64,000 nt of DNA. It comes from Peptoniphilus_A harei_B. GTDB taxonomy: Bacteria > Bacillota > Clostridia > Tissierellales > Peptoniphilaceae. The position numbers and the translations under genes are program-made. Each line of letters begins with the position of its first letter. Within the stretch, counting starts at the first letter, position 1. Under the pieces are notes generated by a model that had not been told where the DNA came from, made no database searches, and saw only the letters and a list, made by a program, of their open reading frames with translations. Of this stretch, positions 42,867 to 51,280 are shown piece after piece. The stretch covers positions 1-64,000 of the forward strand of contig JAWGHR010000004.1 in NCBI GenBank assembly GCA_032560695.1. Direction: 5' to 3'.

Positions 42867-43438
42867 TTATAGGGCAAGGATGCCAAGGTGTTCTACTAAA
42901 ATTTTTATCCCCAATAAAATTAGAATTAATCCACCTGCAACTTGGGCCTTGTCCTTTAAGGCAATTCCAAAAAACTTTCCCACATAAACTCCAAAGAAAG
43001 AAATCCCAAAAGTTGTAAGTCCAATAAGTAGGACTGCAAGAGAAAGCCTGATTTCTAAAAAGGCAAAGGAAAATCCAACTGCCAAGGCATCAATGGATGT
43101 TGCTATTGCCAAGAAAAATAGATTCTTTATGTCTAGTCTATCTTCTTCTATGGGACAAGTTTTGTCTCTTGCCTCTCTTATCATATTTAGTCCAATAAGT
43201 CCCAATAAGACAAAGGCTATCCAGTGATCTATTGCCTGAAGTCTTTCAGCAAAAATTGAGCCCAAAAAATATCCAATAAGAGGCATGAGTCCCTGAAATA
43301 CTCCAAAAAAAGAGCAATCACAAAGGATTTCTCAAAAAATTTTCTCTTAATTGCAAGTCCCTTACAGATGGCTGCTGCAAAGGCATCCATAGAAAGGCCA
43401 ACGCCAACTAAGAATACTGATATTAAATTCATCTTCAC
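42867..43438 (-). pseudogene. mntP: Manganese exporter MntP, broken by a one-base frameshift
   Basis: MntP is a six-helix Mn2+ efflux pump of about 185 residues. The first part (to 43310) reads LSMDAFAAAICKGLAIKRKF and FVIALF. The rest, in another frame, reads GVFQGLMPLIGYFLGS, IDHWIAFVLLGLIGLNMI and ATSIDALAVGFSFAFL. The frame breaks at a run of seven A (43305-43311; T7 on the coding strand). Adding one base restores a 190-residue protein with both DA metal motifs. The rest of the gene shows no decay and the terminator is intact. It may be a sequencing error, a recent mutation, or a reversible homopolymer switch. Confidence 0.88.
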
Positions 43439-43510
43439 TCACCAATCGTTCACTCTTCACAAAAAAAGATAGATGTTATAAAACACCTATCTCTATCTTG
43501 TTTTTAATTA

Positions 43511-43738
43511 TTATTTTAGCAAATCGTCTAGTCTTGCTTTGTCGAAGCCAACGATTTGTTCGTCGTCAACACAAATTACAGGAACTCCTGTATAACCCAT
43601 TGCCATTAATTCTTGTCTTGCTTCCTTGTCTGTTTGCACATTCTTTTCTTCAAATTCAACTTCCCTATCCTTAAGATAGTCTTTTGCCATTGTGCAATAA
43701 GGACAAGTGTTACTTGTATATACTGTTACTTTACTCAT
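43511..43738 (-). CDS. Glutaredoxin-like protein (NrdH/YruB type)
   Basis: A 75-residue thioredoxin-fold disulfide reductase. The active site is NTCPYCTMAKDYL (CPYC, residues 12-15). The cis-proline and substrate groove are in TGVPVICVDDEQIVGFD. It is close to the short glutaredoxin-like YruB/NrdH proteins that use thioredoxin reductase instead of glutathione, though exact partner is not shown. AGGAGGAATA precedes the ATG. It is transcribed alone. Confidence 0.92.
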   Translation of the reverse strand: MSKVTVYTSNTCPYCTMAKDYLKDREVEFEEKNVQTDKEARQELMAMGYTGVPVICVDDEQIVGFDKARLDDLLK

Positions 43739-43863
43739 ATTTATTCCTCCTCATTACTACTTCATTATACTCCAAGGTCCTTCATAAAATCAAACCTTTT
43801 GAGTTTTCTTCTATAATAAATAAAAATTCCTTCTATTAATAATATACAAATTTTTATTTAAAT

Positions 43864-44214
43864 CTATAACTTATGCTCAGCATGTTCAAGTCCATCCTTA
43901 AAAATGCAAAGTACGTGATCATCATCAAGGGAATAATAAGCCCTTCTCCCACGTCTTTTTACCTTAATTAGGTTTTGTGTCCTAAGTAGGGCAAGTTGAT
44001 GAGATATTGATGACTGACTCATGCCCAGTAACTCTGAAATGTCAGACACACATAAGGGACCATTCATCAAGGCGTAAATTATTTTTATCCTTGTTGGGTC
44101 CGATAATGCCTTGAATATTTGGGATAAGTTTTCTATTAAATTTTCTTTTCCATTAAAGTTGGATATATCTTCCTGAACTTTTTCAGGTATATCGTCGATT
44201 AAGTTTGTTTTCAT
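43864..44214 (-). CDS. ArsR-family metal-sensing repressor, zinc (CzrA/SmtB) type
   Basis: A 116-residue winged-helix repressor. ATG at 44212-44214 is used; the longer GTG start would lie inside ksgA. The DNA helix is VSDISELLGMSQSSISHQLA. The C-terminal DDDHVLCIFKDGLEHAEH holds the D-x-H plus H-x-x-H set of the alpha-5 site that binds zinc in CzrA. The arsenic CxCxC motif is absent. The family senses Zn(II) or Co(II) and releases efflux genes. No zinc exporter is adjacent; it follows ksgA with a 7-bp gap. Confidence 0.88.
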   Translation of the reverse strand: MKTNLIDDIPEKVQEDISNFNGKENLIENLSQIFKALSDPTRIKIIYALMNGPLCVSDISELLGMSQSSISHQLALLRTQNLIKVKRRGRRAYYSLDDDHVLCIFKDGLEHAEHKL

Positions 44215-44221
44215 AATTCTC

Positions 44222-45073
44222 TTACCCCACACTTTTAAAGTTTACACTTAAAACAATGAACTCTTCCAGGCTAAGGGTCTCCGCCCTTCTCCCTCCATCA
44301 ATTCCACTAAGTTCAAGAGCTCTTTTGATCTCGTCCTTGCTGTAGGGAAGTCCTGAGTTGGAAAAAGAATTTAACAAGGTCTTTCTCCTTGTGGTAAAGG
44401 CTGCCCTCACTATCTTAAATAAGAAGTCTGTGTCAAGGTCTTCTCTTTCTTTCATCTTTAAGTTTACAACTGCTGAATCAACATTTGGTTTTGGCATAAA
44501 TACAGAGCTAGGAACTTGGAACTTGTACTTGCAGTCTGTGTAATAATTTATAAAAACTGAAAGAGATCCATAGTCCTTGTTGCCAGGCCCAGCTGCAAGT
44601 CTCTTTGCAACTTCTTTTTGTACCATTACTGTTATAGAAATTAAATTTACCTTAGATAAAAGCAACTTTTCTATAATTGGTGTTGTTACATAATAAGGTA
44701 GGTTTGCAACAACCTTGAAGCCTTCGCCTCCAAATTCTTCTTCAGCAATTTTTTCAAGGTCCAGTTCAAGGAAGTCTCCGTAGATTACTTTTACATTGTC
44801 TATATCTAAGGTTTCCTTGTGAAGGTCCCTTAGTTTTTCATCTATCTCGATAGCCACGACCTTCTTTGCCCTTAGTGCCAACTCCTCTGTCATGGTTCCA
44901 ACACCTGGACCAATCTCTAGGATGTAGTCATCTTCATTTATTTCTGCTGCATCAGCAATTTTTCTAACAATATTTCCATCTATTAAAAAGTTTTGTCCCA
45001 GAGACTTTGTAAATCTAAAGCCATACTTGGAAAGAATTTCTGAAAGTTTGCTGGGTTTATATAATCTATCTAT
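44222..45073 (-). CDS. ksgA: 16S rRNA dimethyladenosine transferase, with no standard start codon
   Basis: Dimethylates A1518 and A1519 in the 3' end of 16S rRNA. The first standard start, ATG at 44891-44893, would omit the SAM-binding motif. The same frame runs back to a stop at 45080 and encodes RLYKPSKLSEILSKYGFRFT, then SLGQNFLID and LEIGPGVGTMTEELA, which are essential family parts. There is no ATG, GTG or TTG in that stretch except far inside. The natural start position reads ATA GAT AGA TTA (45073), overlapping the end of rnmV. With it the protein has 283 residues, the usual length. NLPYYVTTPI is the catalytic motif. ATA initiation, coupled to rnmV termination, is inferred. Confidence 0.88.
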   Translation of the reverse strand: MDRLYKPSKLSEILSKYGFRFTKSLGQNFLIDGNIVRKIADAAEINEDDYILEIGPGVGTMTEELALRAKKVVAIEIDEKLRDLHKETLDIDNVKVIYGDFLELDLEKIAEEEFGGEGFKVVANLPYYVTTPIIEKLLLSKVNLISITVMVQKEVAKRLAAGPGNKDYGSLSVFINYYTDCKYKFQVPSSVFMPKPNVDSAVVNLKMKEREDLDTDFLFKIVRAAFTTRRKTLLNSFSNSGLPYSKDEIKRALELSGIDGGRRAETLSLEEFIVLSVNFKSVG

Positions 45074-45617
45074 GGGAGTTCACTTCCTTCATAGCCTCTT
45101 CAAATTCTTCCCTTGTTATGCCAAAGGAATTTAATTTGCTTAGGGTCTTTTTTCCATTTCCATATCCTATCTTTAGGATTTCAGAAAGCATCTCACGTCT
45201 TCTGCTTGCATCATCAGAGTTTACTAGGTCATTTTTTATTAAGTCAGCCATGGTAAACTCTGTGGACTTTTCTGTCTTTGTTGCCCTAGCAGCCTTTAGT
45301 GCCTTTAGGATTTCTTCTGGCGAAGCATTCTCTACTCCAATGTCCCCATGTTTTGTGGAAACCCTTTGAGAAAGGTAGGCATGCTTGGCAGTGGGAATTT
45401 CATCTGCAATTCTCTTCCTAATTTGTGACCCAACGTAGTCAGAGTCTGTAAAAATTATTATTCCCTTCTTCTTGTCCATTTCCTTTAAGAGATTTATCAA
45501 TTTCCTTCCGAAAGCAAAGCCGTGAGTGGTTATAATTTCTGCATCAACTGCCTTTTTAATGGCAATCTCATCATCACGACCCTCTGCGACAATTACTTCT
45601 TTAATTGTCATCTTCAT
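45066..45617 (-). CDS. rnmV: Ribonuclease M5
   Basis: Matures 5S rRNA in low-GC Gram-positives. The 183 residues carry the Toprim motifs VAEGRDDEIAIKKA (Glu near residue 12) and GIIIFTDSDYVGSQIRKR (Asp pair). The C-terminal helical part ends EEAMKEVNSHR. The start ATG overlaps the tatD stop (ATGA). The last bases overlap the inferred ksgA start, giving the standard tatD-rnmV-ksgA order of Firmicutes. Confidence 0.95.
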   Translation of the reverse strand: MKMTIKEVIVAEGRDDEIAIKKAVDAEIITTHGFAFGRKLINLLKEMDKKKGIIIFTDSDYVGSQIRKRIADEIPTAKHAYLSQRVSTKHGDIGVENASPEEILKALKAARATKTEKSTEFTMADLIKNDLVNSDDASRRREMLSEILKIGYGNGKKTLSKLNSFGITREEFEEAMKEVNSHR

Positions 45618-46378
45618 ATTCCAAAAAACCTCTTTGTATTTTCTGCCGTTATCTTTTCCACTTCTTCTGGATCAATTTGCCTTAGGTCTGCAATGTATTG
45701 GCAGACAAACTTCACAAGCTTGGGCTCATTTCTCTTTCCCCTGTGAGGAACAGGTGTCATATAAGGACAGTCTGTCTCAAGTAGGAGCCTATCAAGGGGA
45801 ACCTTCTTTGCAACTTCCTTTGGAGTCTTGGCGTTCTTAAAGGTAACTGCACCACCAAGGGCAATGTAGTCTCCCATTTTCACATACTCTTCCATCATCT
45901 CAACTGATTGAGAAAAGCAGTGGATCAAAGCTGTGAATTCATATTTTTCGTGGGCCTCTTTTAAAATGTCAAAGGTATCCTTAACTGCATCACGAGAGTG
46001 GATGACAATATTTTTGCCAAGTTTTGCTGCAAGTTCAATTTGCCTCTTAAAAACTTCCTTTTGGACATCTCTTGGAGAGTTGTCGTAATAATAGTCTAGT
46101 CCAATTTCCCCAATTGCCATGACTTTTTCATTTTTTGAAAGTTCAATTAATCTCTCTTCCACCTGGTCATTGTAGGTCTTTGCCTCATGAGGGTGGACTC
46201 CAATGGCTGCATAAATATTTTCGTATTTATTTGCAAGCTCCACTGACCTCTCAGATGATGGAAGATCAGAAGAATTATTTATTACAAGTTCTATTCCATT
46301 TTCACCTAGGCTCTTGATTAGACTTTCTCTGTCTTCGTCGAAGGCAGGATCATCTAGGTGGACATGTGAATCTATCAT
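45614..46378 (-). CDS. tatD: TatD family metal-dependent hydrolase (DNase)
   Basis: A TIM-barrel amidohydrolase-like nuclease. The 254 residues have the metal motifs DSHVHLDDPAF (2-12), IGEIGLDYYYDNSPRDVQ (about 92-110) with the bridging Glu, VIHSRDA, and LLLETDCPYMTPVPHRGKRN (about 200-220). It lies 8 bp after metG and overlaps rnmV by four bases. Confidence 0.96.
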   Translation of the reverse strand: MIDSHVHLDDPAFDEDRESLIKSLGENGIELVINNSSDLPSSERSVELANKYENIYAAIGVHPHEAKTYNDQVEERLIELSKNEKVMAIGEIGLDYYYDNSPRDVQKEVFKRQIELAAKLGKNIVIHSRDAVKDTFDILKEAHEKYEFTALIHCFSQSVEMMEEYVKMGDYIALGGAVTFKNAKTPKEVAKKVPLDRLLLETDCPYMTPVPHRGKRNEPKLVKFVCQYIADLRQIDPEEVEKITAENTKRFFGI

Positions 46379-46386
46379 CTTTTCTC

Positions 46387-48351
46387 CTAACTAATTTTTG
46401 CTCCTGATTTAAGATCTGCTAAAGTTGATGCAAGGCTTAGGTTCTTATAGTCGTCTTCTGCTGCAAGAATCATTCCCTTGGATTCAACTCCTCTTAACTT
46501 AATTGGCTTTAAGTTTACAATCATTAGGACCTTTTTGCCAATTAAATCTTCTTTCTTGTAGTAGTCTTTGATGCCAGATACAACTTGCCTATCCATATCG
46601 CCAACTTTTAGCTTTAGTACAAAAAGTTTGTCAGCATTTGGATGGTCTTCCACATCAAGGACTTCAGCTACCCTTATATCAAGTTTGTCAAAATCATCTA
46701 TAGTAACTTCTTCTTTTATATCTTCTTTTTCTTCTTTATCTTCCTTCTTTTCCTTCATAATTCTTGACTCTAATAGAGCTGTGTTTTCTTCATTAAATCT
46801 TTCGATTTCAGCTTCGATGTCAAGTCTTGGGAAGATAACTTCTCCCTTTTTAACCTTAGTATCATCAGGAAGTAGACCAAAGACTCTTGAGTCTTCCCAG
46901 TTAACTTTTTCATCAAGACCAAGTTGTTCCCTAATCTTTATAGAAGTTTCCTTAATGAACGGATAAATTAAAACAGAAACAATTCTCAAGCTTTCTGCCA
47001 AGTTGTATAGAACAGTGTTTAGTCTGTCCTTCTTGTCCTCATCCTTTGCAAGCTTCCAAGGTTCAGTTTCATCAACGTACTTGTTAGTTCTTCTAATTAG
47101 CTTCCAAATAGATTCTAGGGCAACAGAGAATTCATAGTGTTCCATTGCTTTTTCAACATTATCTACAACAGACACTGCAAGATTTTCTAAATCATCATCA
47201 ACATCTTCTCTAACGCCCATGTCTTTTATTACACCGTCGTTATACTTGCCAATCATGGAAACAGTTCTTGAAAGTAGGTTGCCGAGGTCATTAGCTAAGT
47301 CAGAGTTAAGTCTTTGCATGAACTTTTCTATATTAAAGGATCCGTCAGAACCAAAGGAGAATTCACGAAGTAGGAAATACTTAAGAGCATCAACTCCGTA
47401 AAGCTTAATAATTGGCTCAGGATAAATAACATTTCCCTTGGACTTACTCATCTTGTCATTGTCAAATAAAATCCAGCCATGACCAAACACCTTGTCAGGT
47501 AGAGGTAGGTCAAGGGCCATTAAAATTGCCGGCCAAATAATAACGTGGAATCTTATGATTTCCTTTCCAACAAAGTGGACACCAGCTGGCCAATAGTCAT
47601 TAAATTTTTCTTTATCAGTTCCATAACCAATTGCAGTCAAGTAGCAAGTTAGGGCATCAATCCAAACGTAGACAACGTGCTTAGGATCAAAGGGAACCTT
47701 AACTCCCCAGTCAAAAGTTGATCTTGAAACAGAAAGGTCTTCAAGTCCGCTTTCCCCTTCAAAAAAGTTTCTAACCATTTCATTTTTTCTAAAAGCTGGT
47801 TCAATAAACTCTGTGTGGTCTTCGTAATATTTTAAAAGTCTGTCCTTGTACTTGGAAAGTCTAAAGAAGTAAGACTCTTCGTTAGTAAGTTCAGTTGGTC
47901 TGCCACAGTCTGGACAAGTATGATCTTCGCCTAGTTGGGCTTCAGTCCAGAAAGACTCACAAGGTTTACAATAGTAACCCTTGTATTCGCCCTTGTAGAT
48001 GTCGCCCTTGTCATAAAGTTTTTGGAAGATTTCTTGGACGTCCTTTTTGTGGTCCTCATCAGTTGACCTAACAAAGTAGTCGTAATCAATGTCCATGATT
48101 TCCCAAAGCTTCTTTATGTTCTTAACAATTCCATCAACATAAGCCTTTGGCTCCATGCCAAATTCCTTAGCCTTATCTTCTATTTTTTGGCCGTGTTCAT
48201 CAGTACCAGTAGTAAAGAAAACATCATAGCCTTGCATTGTCTTAAATCTCTTAACGCAATCAACTGCCACAGTACAATAAGTGTGACCAATGTGAAGATT
48301 ATCACTTGGATAGTAAATTGGCGTTGTAACATAAAATTTTTTATTACTCAT
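46387..48351 (-). CDS. metG: Methionyl-tRNA synthetase
   Basis: A class I synthetase that charges tRNA-Met. It has 654 residues from the ATG at 48349-48351 (GGAGGTTTT directly before); an in-frame TTG 19 codons upstream would run through leader sequence. The HIGH motif is HIGHTYCTV. The zinc knuckle is CKPCESFWTEAQLGEDHTCP, with two CxxC. KMSKS is in DNDKMSKSKGNV. The C-terminal tRNA-binding domain begins at FDKLDIRVAEVL (about 550). It is the first gene of metG-tatD-rnmV-ksgA. A short hairpin with T7 (CCCA/TGGG) lies just before the ribosome site. Confidence 0.97.
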   Translation of the reverse strand: MSNKKFYVTTPIYYPSDNLHIGHTYCTVAVDCVKRFKTMQGYDVFFTTGTDEHGQKIEDKAKEFGMEPKAYVDGIVKNIKKLWEIMDIDYDYFVRSTDEDHKKDVQEIFQKLYDKGDIYKGEYKGYYCKPCESFWTEAQLGEDHTCPDCGRPTELTNEESYFFRLSKYKDRLLKYYEDHTEFIEPAFRKNEMVRNFFEGESGLEDLSVSRSTFDWGVKVPFDPKHVVYVWIDALTCYLTAIGYGTDKEKFNDYWPAGVHFVGKEIIRFHVIIWPAILMALDLPLPDKVFGHGWILFDNDKMSKSKGNVIYPEPIIKLYGVDALKYFLLREFSFGSDGSFNIEKFMQRLNSDLANDLGNLLSRTVSMIGKYNDGVIKDMGVREDVDDDLENLAVSVVDNVEKAMEHYEFSVALESIWKLIRRTNKYVDETEPWKLAKDEDKKDRLNTVLYNLAESLRIVSVLIYPFIKETSIKIREQLGLDEKVNWEDSRVFGLLPDDTKVKKGEVIFPRLDIEAEIERFNEENTALLESRIMKEKKEDKEEKEDIKEEVTIDDFDKLDIRVAEVLDVEDHPNADKLFVLKLKVGDMDRQVVSGIKDYYKKEDLIGKKVLMIVNLKPIKLRGVESKGMILAAEDDYKNLSLASTLADLKSGAKIS

Positions 48352-48520
48352 AAAACCTCCATAAAAAAACCCAATCCACTGGGATAAGGCCTTGGCATAA
48401 TCTGTCAATATTCCGATAAATTTCTACATATATTAGAATAATTATAACTGAATAAGACCATAAAATCAATTTCACCGTCTAATTTATCAACTTCTACTTA
48501 CCTATAAAAATAAATTTCCC

Positions 48521-48549
48521 CTGCCAAATTTTTTATCTTGATGTATAAT
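48521..48549 (+). promoter_or_regulatory. Probable promoter of the YeiH-type gene
   Basis: CTGCCA (48521-48526) and perfect TATAAT (48544-48549) are 17 bp apart, about 55 bp before the start codon. Confidence 0.55.
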
Positions 48550-48603
48550 AGGTACTTGTTTCATAAGATATTTTTACACATAAATTTTTATCAGGAGGTT
48601 ATT

Positions 48604-49593
48604 ATGAATAAAAACATATTTAAGGGTCTAATTTTCTCTGGACTTATTGCTGTTTTTGCCTACTTTTTGGGCAAGAACTTTCCAGTTGTTGGTGGACCAG
48701 TCTTTGGTATCCTACTTGGAATCATTTTAAATAATTTTAAAAGACCTGAGTCCTTTGAGGCTGGAATAAAATTTACATCTAAAAAAGTTTTACAATACGC
48801 TGTAATCCTTTTGGGCTTTGGGCTTAATCTTGGAGAAATTATTGTTGTTGGTAAGTCATCACTTCTAATTATTCTCTCAACAATTTCTACTGCCCTAATT
48901 ATTTCTTTTGTGGCTGCTAAGGCTCTTAAAATTGATCCCAACATTGCAACTCTTGTTGGAGTTGGATCATCAATTTGTGGTGGATCTGCCATTGCTGCAA
49001 CTGCACCTGTTATCAATGCAAAGGACGAGGACGTTGCAACTTCAATTTCTGTTATATTTTTATTTAACATCATCGCCGCTCTTATCTTTCCAACTCTTGG
49101 AGTTAAGCTTGGCATGACTCACACAGGATTTGGCATGTGGGCAGGGACTGCTATTAACGACACTTCTTCTGTTGTTGCTGCAAGCGGAACTTGGTCCACA
49201 ATGTTTAACGACGATACAGCTCTTAACTACGCAACAATTGTTAAATTAACAAGAACTCTTGCGATTATACCAATCACTCTTGTTCTTGGAATAATTAAGT
49301 CAAAGGAAAACACAGAGAAGGTTAGTGTCCTAAAAACTTTCCCAACTTTTATTTTGTTCTTCCTTCTTGCATCACTTGTCACAACTTTCCTTCCACTTCC
49401 TGATGCCTTCTTGTCAACAATGAAGTTCTTGTCAAAGTTCTTTATCATCATGGCGATGTCGGCAATTGGTCTTAACACTGATATTAAAAAATTAATTTCT
49501 CAAGGTGGCAAGGCAATTATTGAAGGAGCACTTTGCTGGATAGGAATTATTTGTGTCAGCTTGTTGATGCAACACCTACTTCACATTTGGTGA
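48604..49593 (+). CDS. YeiH/YadS-type putative sulfate exporter (UPF0324)
   Basis: A 329-residue integral membrane protein with about nine to ten helices. The ATG at 48604 follows AGGAGGTTATT; an earlier ATG at 48538 lies at the promoter and is rejected. Family blocks are VVGGPVFGILLGIILNNF, GVGSSICGGSAIAATAPVI and GMWAGTAINDTSSVVAASGT. Relatives are linked to sulfonate or sulfite/taurine degradation and stress, with function not firmly settled. It is transcribed alone and closed by a terminator. Confidence 0.9.
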   Translation: MNKNIFKGLIFSGLIAVFAYFLGKNFPVVGGPVFGILLGIILNNFKRPESFEAGIKFTSKKVLQYAVILLGFGLNLGEIIVVGKSSLLIILSTISTALIISFVAAKALKIDPNIATLVGVGSSICGGSAIAATAPVINAKDEDVATSISVIFLFNIIAALIFPTLGVKLGMTHTGFGMWAGTAINDTSSVVAASGTWSTMFNDDTALNYATIVKLTRTLAIIPITLVLGIIKSKENTEKVSVLKTFPTFILFFLLASLVTTFLPLPDAFLSTMKFLSKFFIIMAMSAIGLNTDIKKLISQGGKAIIEGALCWIGIICVSLLMQHLLHIW

Positions 49594-49621
49594 GATTTTA
49601 AAAATTAATAATATGTAAGCT

Positions 49622-49650
49622 AGCAGTCATTAATTGGCTGCTATTTTTTT
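49622..49650 (+). terminator. Terminator after the YeiH-type gene
   Basis: AGCAG / CTGCT stem with an inner TCA..TTGG part, then T7. Confidence 0.75.
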
Positions 49651-49729
49651 GTAAATTTTTCTGTTGAGATAAATATTCATAACTTTGAATTTAATTTTTA
49701 ATTGCAAACAATAAGCCCATAAAAAAGGC

Positions 49730-49756
49730 AAAAAAATAAAGGCCCTCTCGAGCCTT
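49730..49756 (-). terminator. Terminator of the lysine ABC operon
   Basis: On the minus strand, AAGGCTC / GGGCCTT pair with one wobble around GAGA, then T-rich sequence. Confidence 0.75.
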
Positions 49757-49760
49757 CTTT

Positions 49761-50492
49761 TTATAAAACCATGGACAAAAATTCCTTTGCCCTTTGTGTC
49801 TTTGGATTCGTAAAAAATTCTTTTGAGTCTTCGTCTTCTGCTATAACTCCCTTGTCCATAAAGAGGACCCTATTGGACACGTCTCTTGCAAATCCCATCT
49901 CGTGAGTTACAACAAGCATTGTGAGTCCCTCTTCTGCCAAGCCCCTCATAACATTTAGGACTTCCTTAACCATCTCTGGGTCAAGAGCCGATGTTGGCTC
50001 GTCAAAAAGTAGAACTTCTGGGTTCATGGCAAGGGACCTTGCTATTGCCACCCTTTGCTTTTGTCCACCAGATAGGGATGTTGGCCTTGCGTCTCTAAAG
50101 GGATACATGCCAACTTTTTCAAGGAACTTGTCTGCAATCTTAACTGCCTCATCACGAGATCTCTTTAGGACCTTAACTTGTCCTATTACACAATTTTCAA
50201 GAACAGTCATGTTGTTAAAGAGGTTAAAGGATTGAAAAACCATTCCCACCTTAGTCCTGTAATTATTAATAGAAGAATTTTCTTCTAGGATGTTTTCTCC
50301 GTGGTATAAAATCCTTCCAGAGTCTGGTTCTTCCAAGAGGTTGATACATCTTAAGAGAGTTGACTTACCTGATCCAGATGAACCAATTATTGAAACAACT
50401 TCTCCCTTTTGGACTGTAAAATTTATTCCCTTTAAAACTTCATTTGCTCCAAAACTTTTTTCCAAGTTTTCGATTTCAAAAATATTGGCCAT
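49761..50492 (-). CDS. Polar amino acid ABC transporter ATP-binding protein (lysine)
   Basis: A GlnQ/HisP-type ATPase of 243 residues. Walker A is GSSGSGKST (33-41), signature LSGGQKQRVAIARSLAM and Walker B VLLFDEPTSALDPE. It is the last of three genes in a binding protein-permease-ATPase operon. The lysine riboswitch in front of the operon makes lysine the probable substrate. Confidence 0.93.
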   Translation of the reverse strand: MANIFEIENLEKSFGANEVLKGINFTVQKGEVVSIIGSSGSGKSTLLRCINLLEEPDSGRILYHGENILEENSSINNYRTKVGMVFQSFNLFNNMTVLENCVIGQVKVLKRSRDEAVKIADKFLEKVGMYPFRDARPTSLSGGQKQRVAIARSLAMNPEVLLFDEPTSALDPEMVKEVLNVMRGLAEEGLTMLVVTHEMGFARDVSNRVLFMDKGVIAEDEDSKEFFTNPKTQRAKEFLSMVL

Positions 50493-50493
50493 C

Positions 50494-51264
50494 TCACACC
50501 TCTTCCTTTACTTCTATAACTTCTGCTGTTGATTGTGAGCCGTAAATCTTGTAAGTTCCATCTCCGTCTAACTTCTTTTCAACGACCTTCATAAGTTGAC
50601 TCACACTAATTGTCAAGACTAAATAAATAAGAGCTGTTATAAAGAAAACTTCGAAGTATCTAAGATAAGTTCCTGCAGCTGACTTTGAAATGAAGAATAA
50701 TTCTGAAACAGAAATTACGTTAAGAACTGAAGAGTCCTTGATGTTTACAATAAATTCATTACCCACTGATGGGATAATATTTCTCACAGCTTGAGGAAGG
50801 ACAACTTCTGTCATTGTTTGCCAATGAGTCATTCCTATGGATAGGGCTCCTTCAGTTTGTCCCCTGTCTACAGAAATAATTCCACCTCTTATTATCTCTG
50901 CCATGTAAGCTCCTGTGTTAACAGAAACTATAATTAGGGCTGAAGGCATAGCTGCCATGTTTAAATTAAAATATTGAAGGGATCCATAATAAAACATCAT
51001 GGCTTGAACCATCATTGGAGTTCCCCTAATTACTTGGATATAAATGCTAATAATTACATTTAAAATCTTTAGGCCCACCCTCTTAAAGGCAGATGACTTT
51101 TTATTTACTTTTGTTGTTCTTACTATTGCGATTAAAAGACCTATTAAAAAACCAATTAAAGTACCAACAACGGCAATTATAATTGTATTAATAGTCCCCT
51201 CAACAAAGAGGGGGCCATATTCTTTTAATAAAAATCCAATCCATCCAAAAAAACTACTTGGCAT
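50494..51264 (-). CDS. Polar amino acid ABC transporter permease (lysine)
   Basis: A HisM/GlnP-type permease of 256 residues with about five to six helices. It starts with FVEGTINTIIIAVVGTLIGF, and the cytoplasmic EAA-type loop is EGALSIGMTHWQTMTEVVLPQA. The stop codon is one base from the start of the ATPase gene. The binding protein gene lies 16 bp upstream. One permease gene suggests a homodimer. Confidence 0.93.
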   Translation of the reverse strand: MPSSFFGWIGFLLKEYGPLFVEGTINTIIIAVVGTLIGFLIGLLIAIVRTTKVNKKSSAFKRVGLKILNVIISIYIQVIRGTPMMVQAMMFYYGSLQYFNLNMAAMPSALIIVSVNTGAYMAEIIRGGIISVDRGQTEGALSIGMTHWQTMTEVVLPQAVRNIIPSVGNEFIVNIKDSSVLNVISVSELFFISKSAAGTYLRYFEVFFITALIYLVLTISVSQLMKVVEKKLDGDGTYKIYGSQSTAEVIEVKEEV

Positions 51265-51280
51265 ATTTATCTCCTATATC

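Noticed and set aside
42867..43438. Two separate small membrane protein genes
   Set aside because: Together they make one complete MntP if one base is added at the T7 run; separate genes would each lack half of a known fold.
48352..48408. Longer metG start (TTG)
   Set aside because: It would translate leader sequence with a hairpin; the internal ATG has a perfect ribosome site and matches known N-termini.
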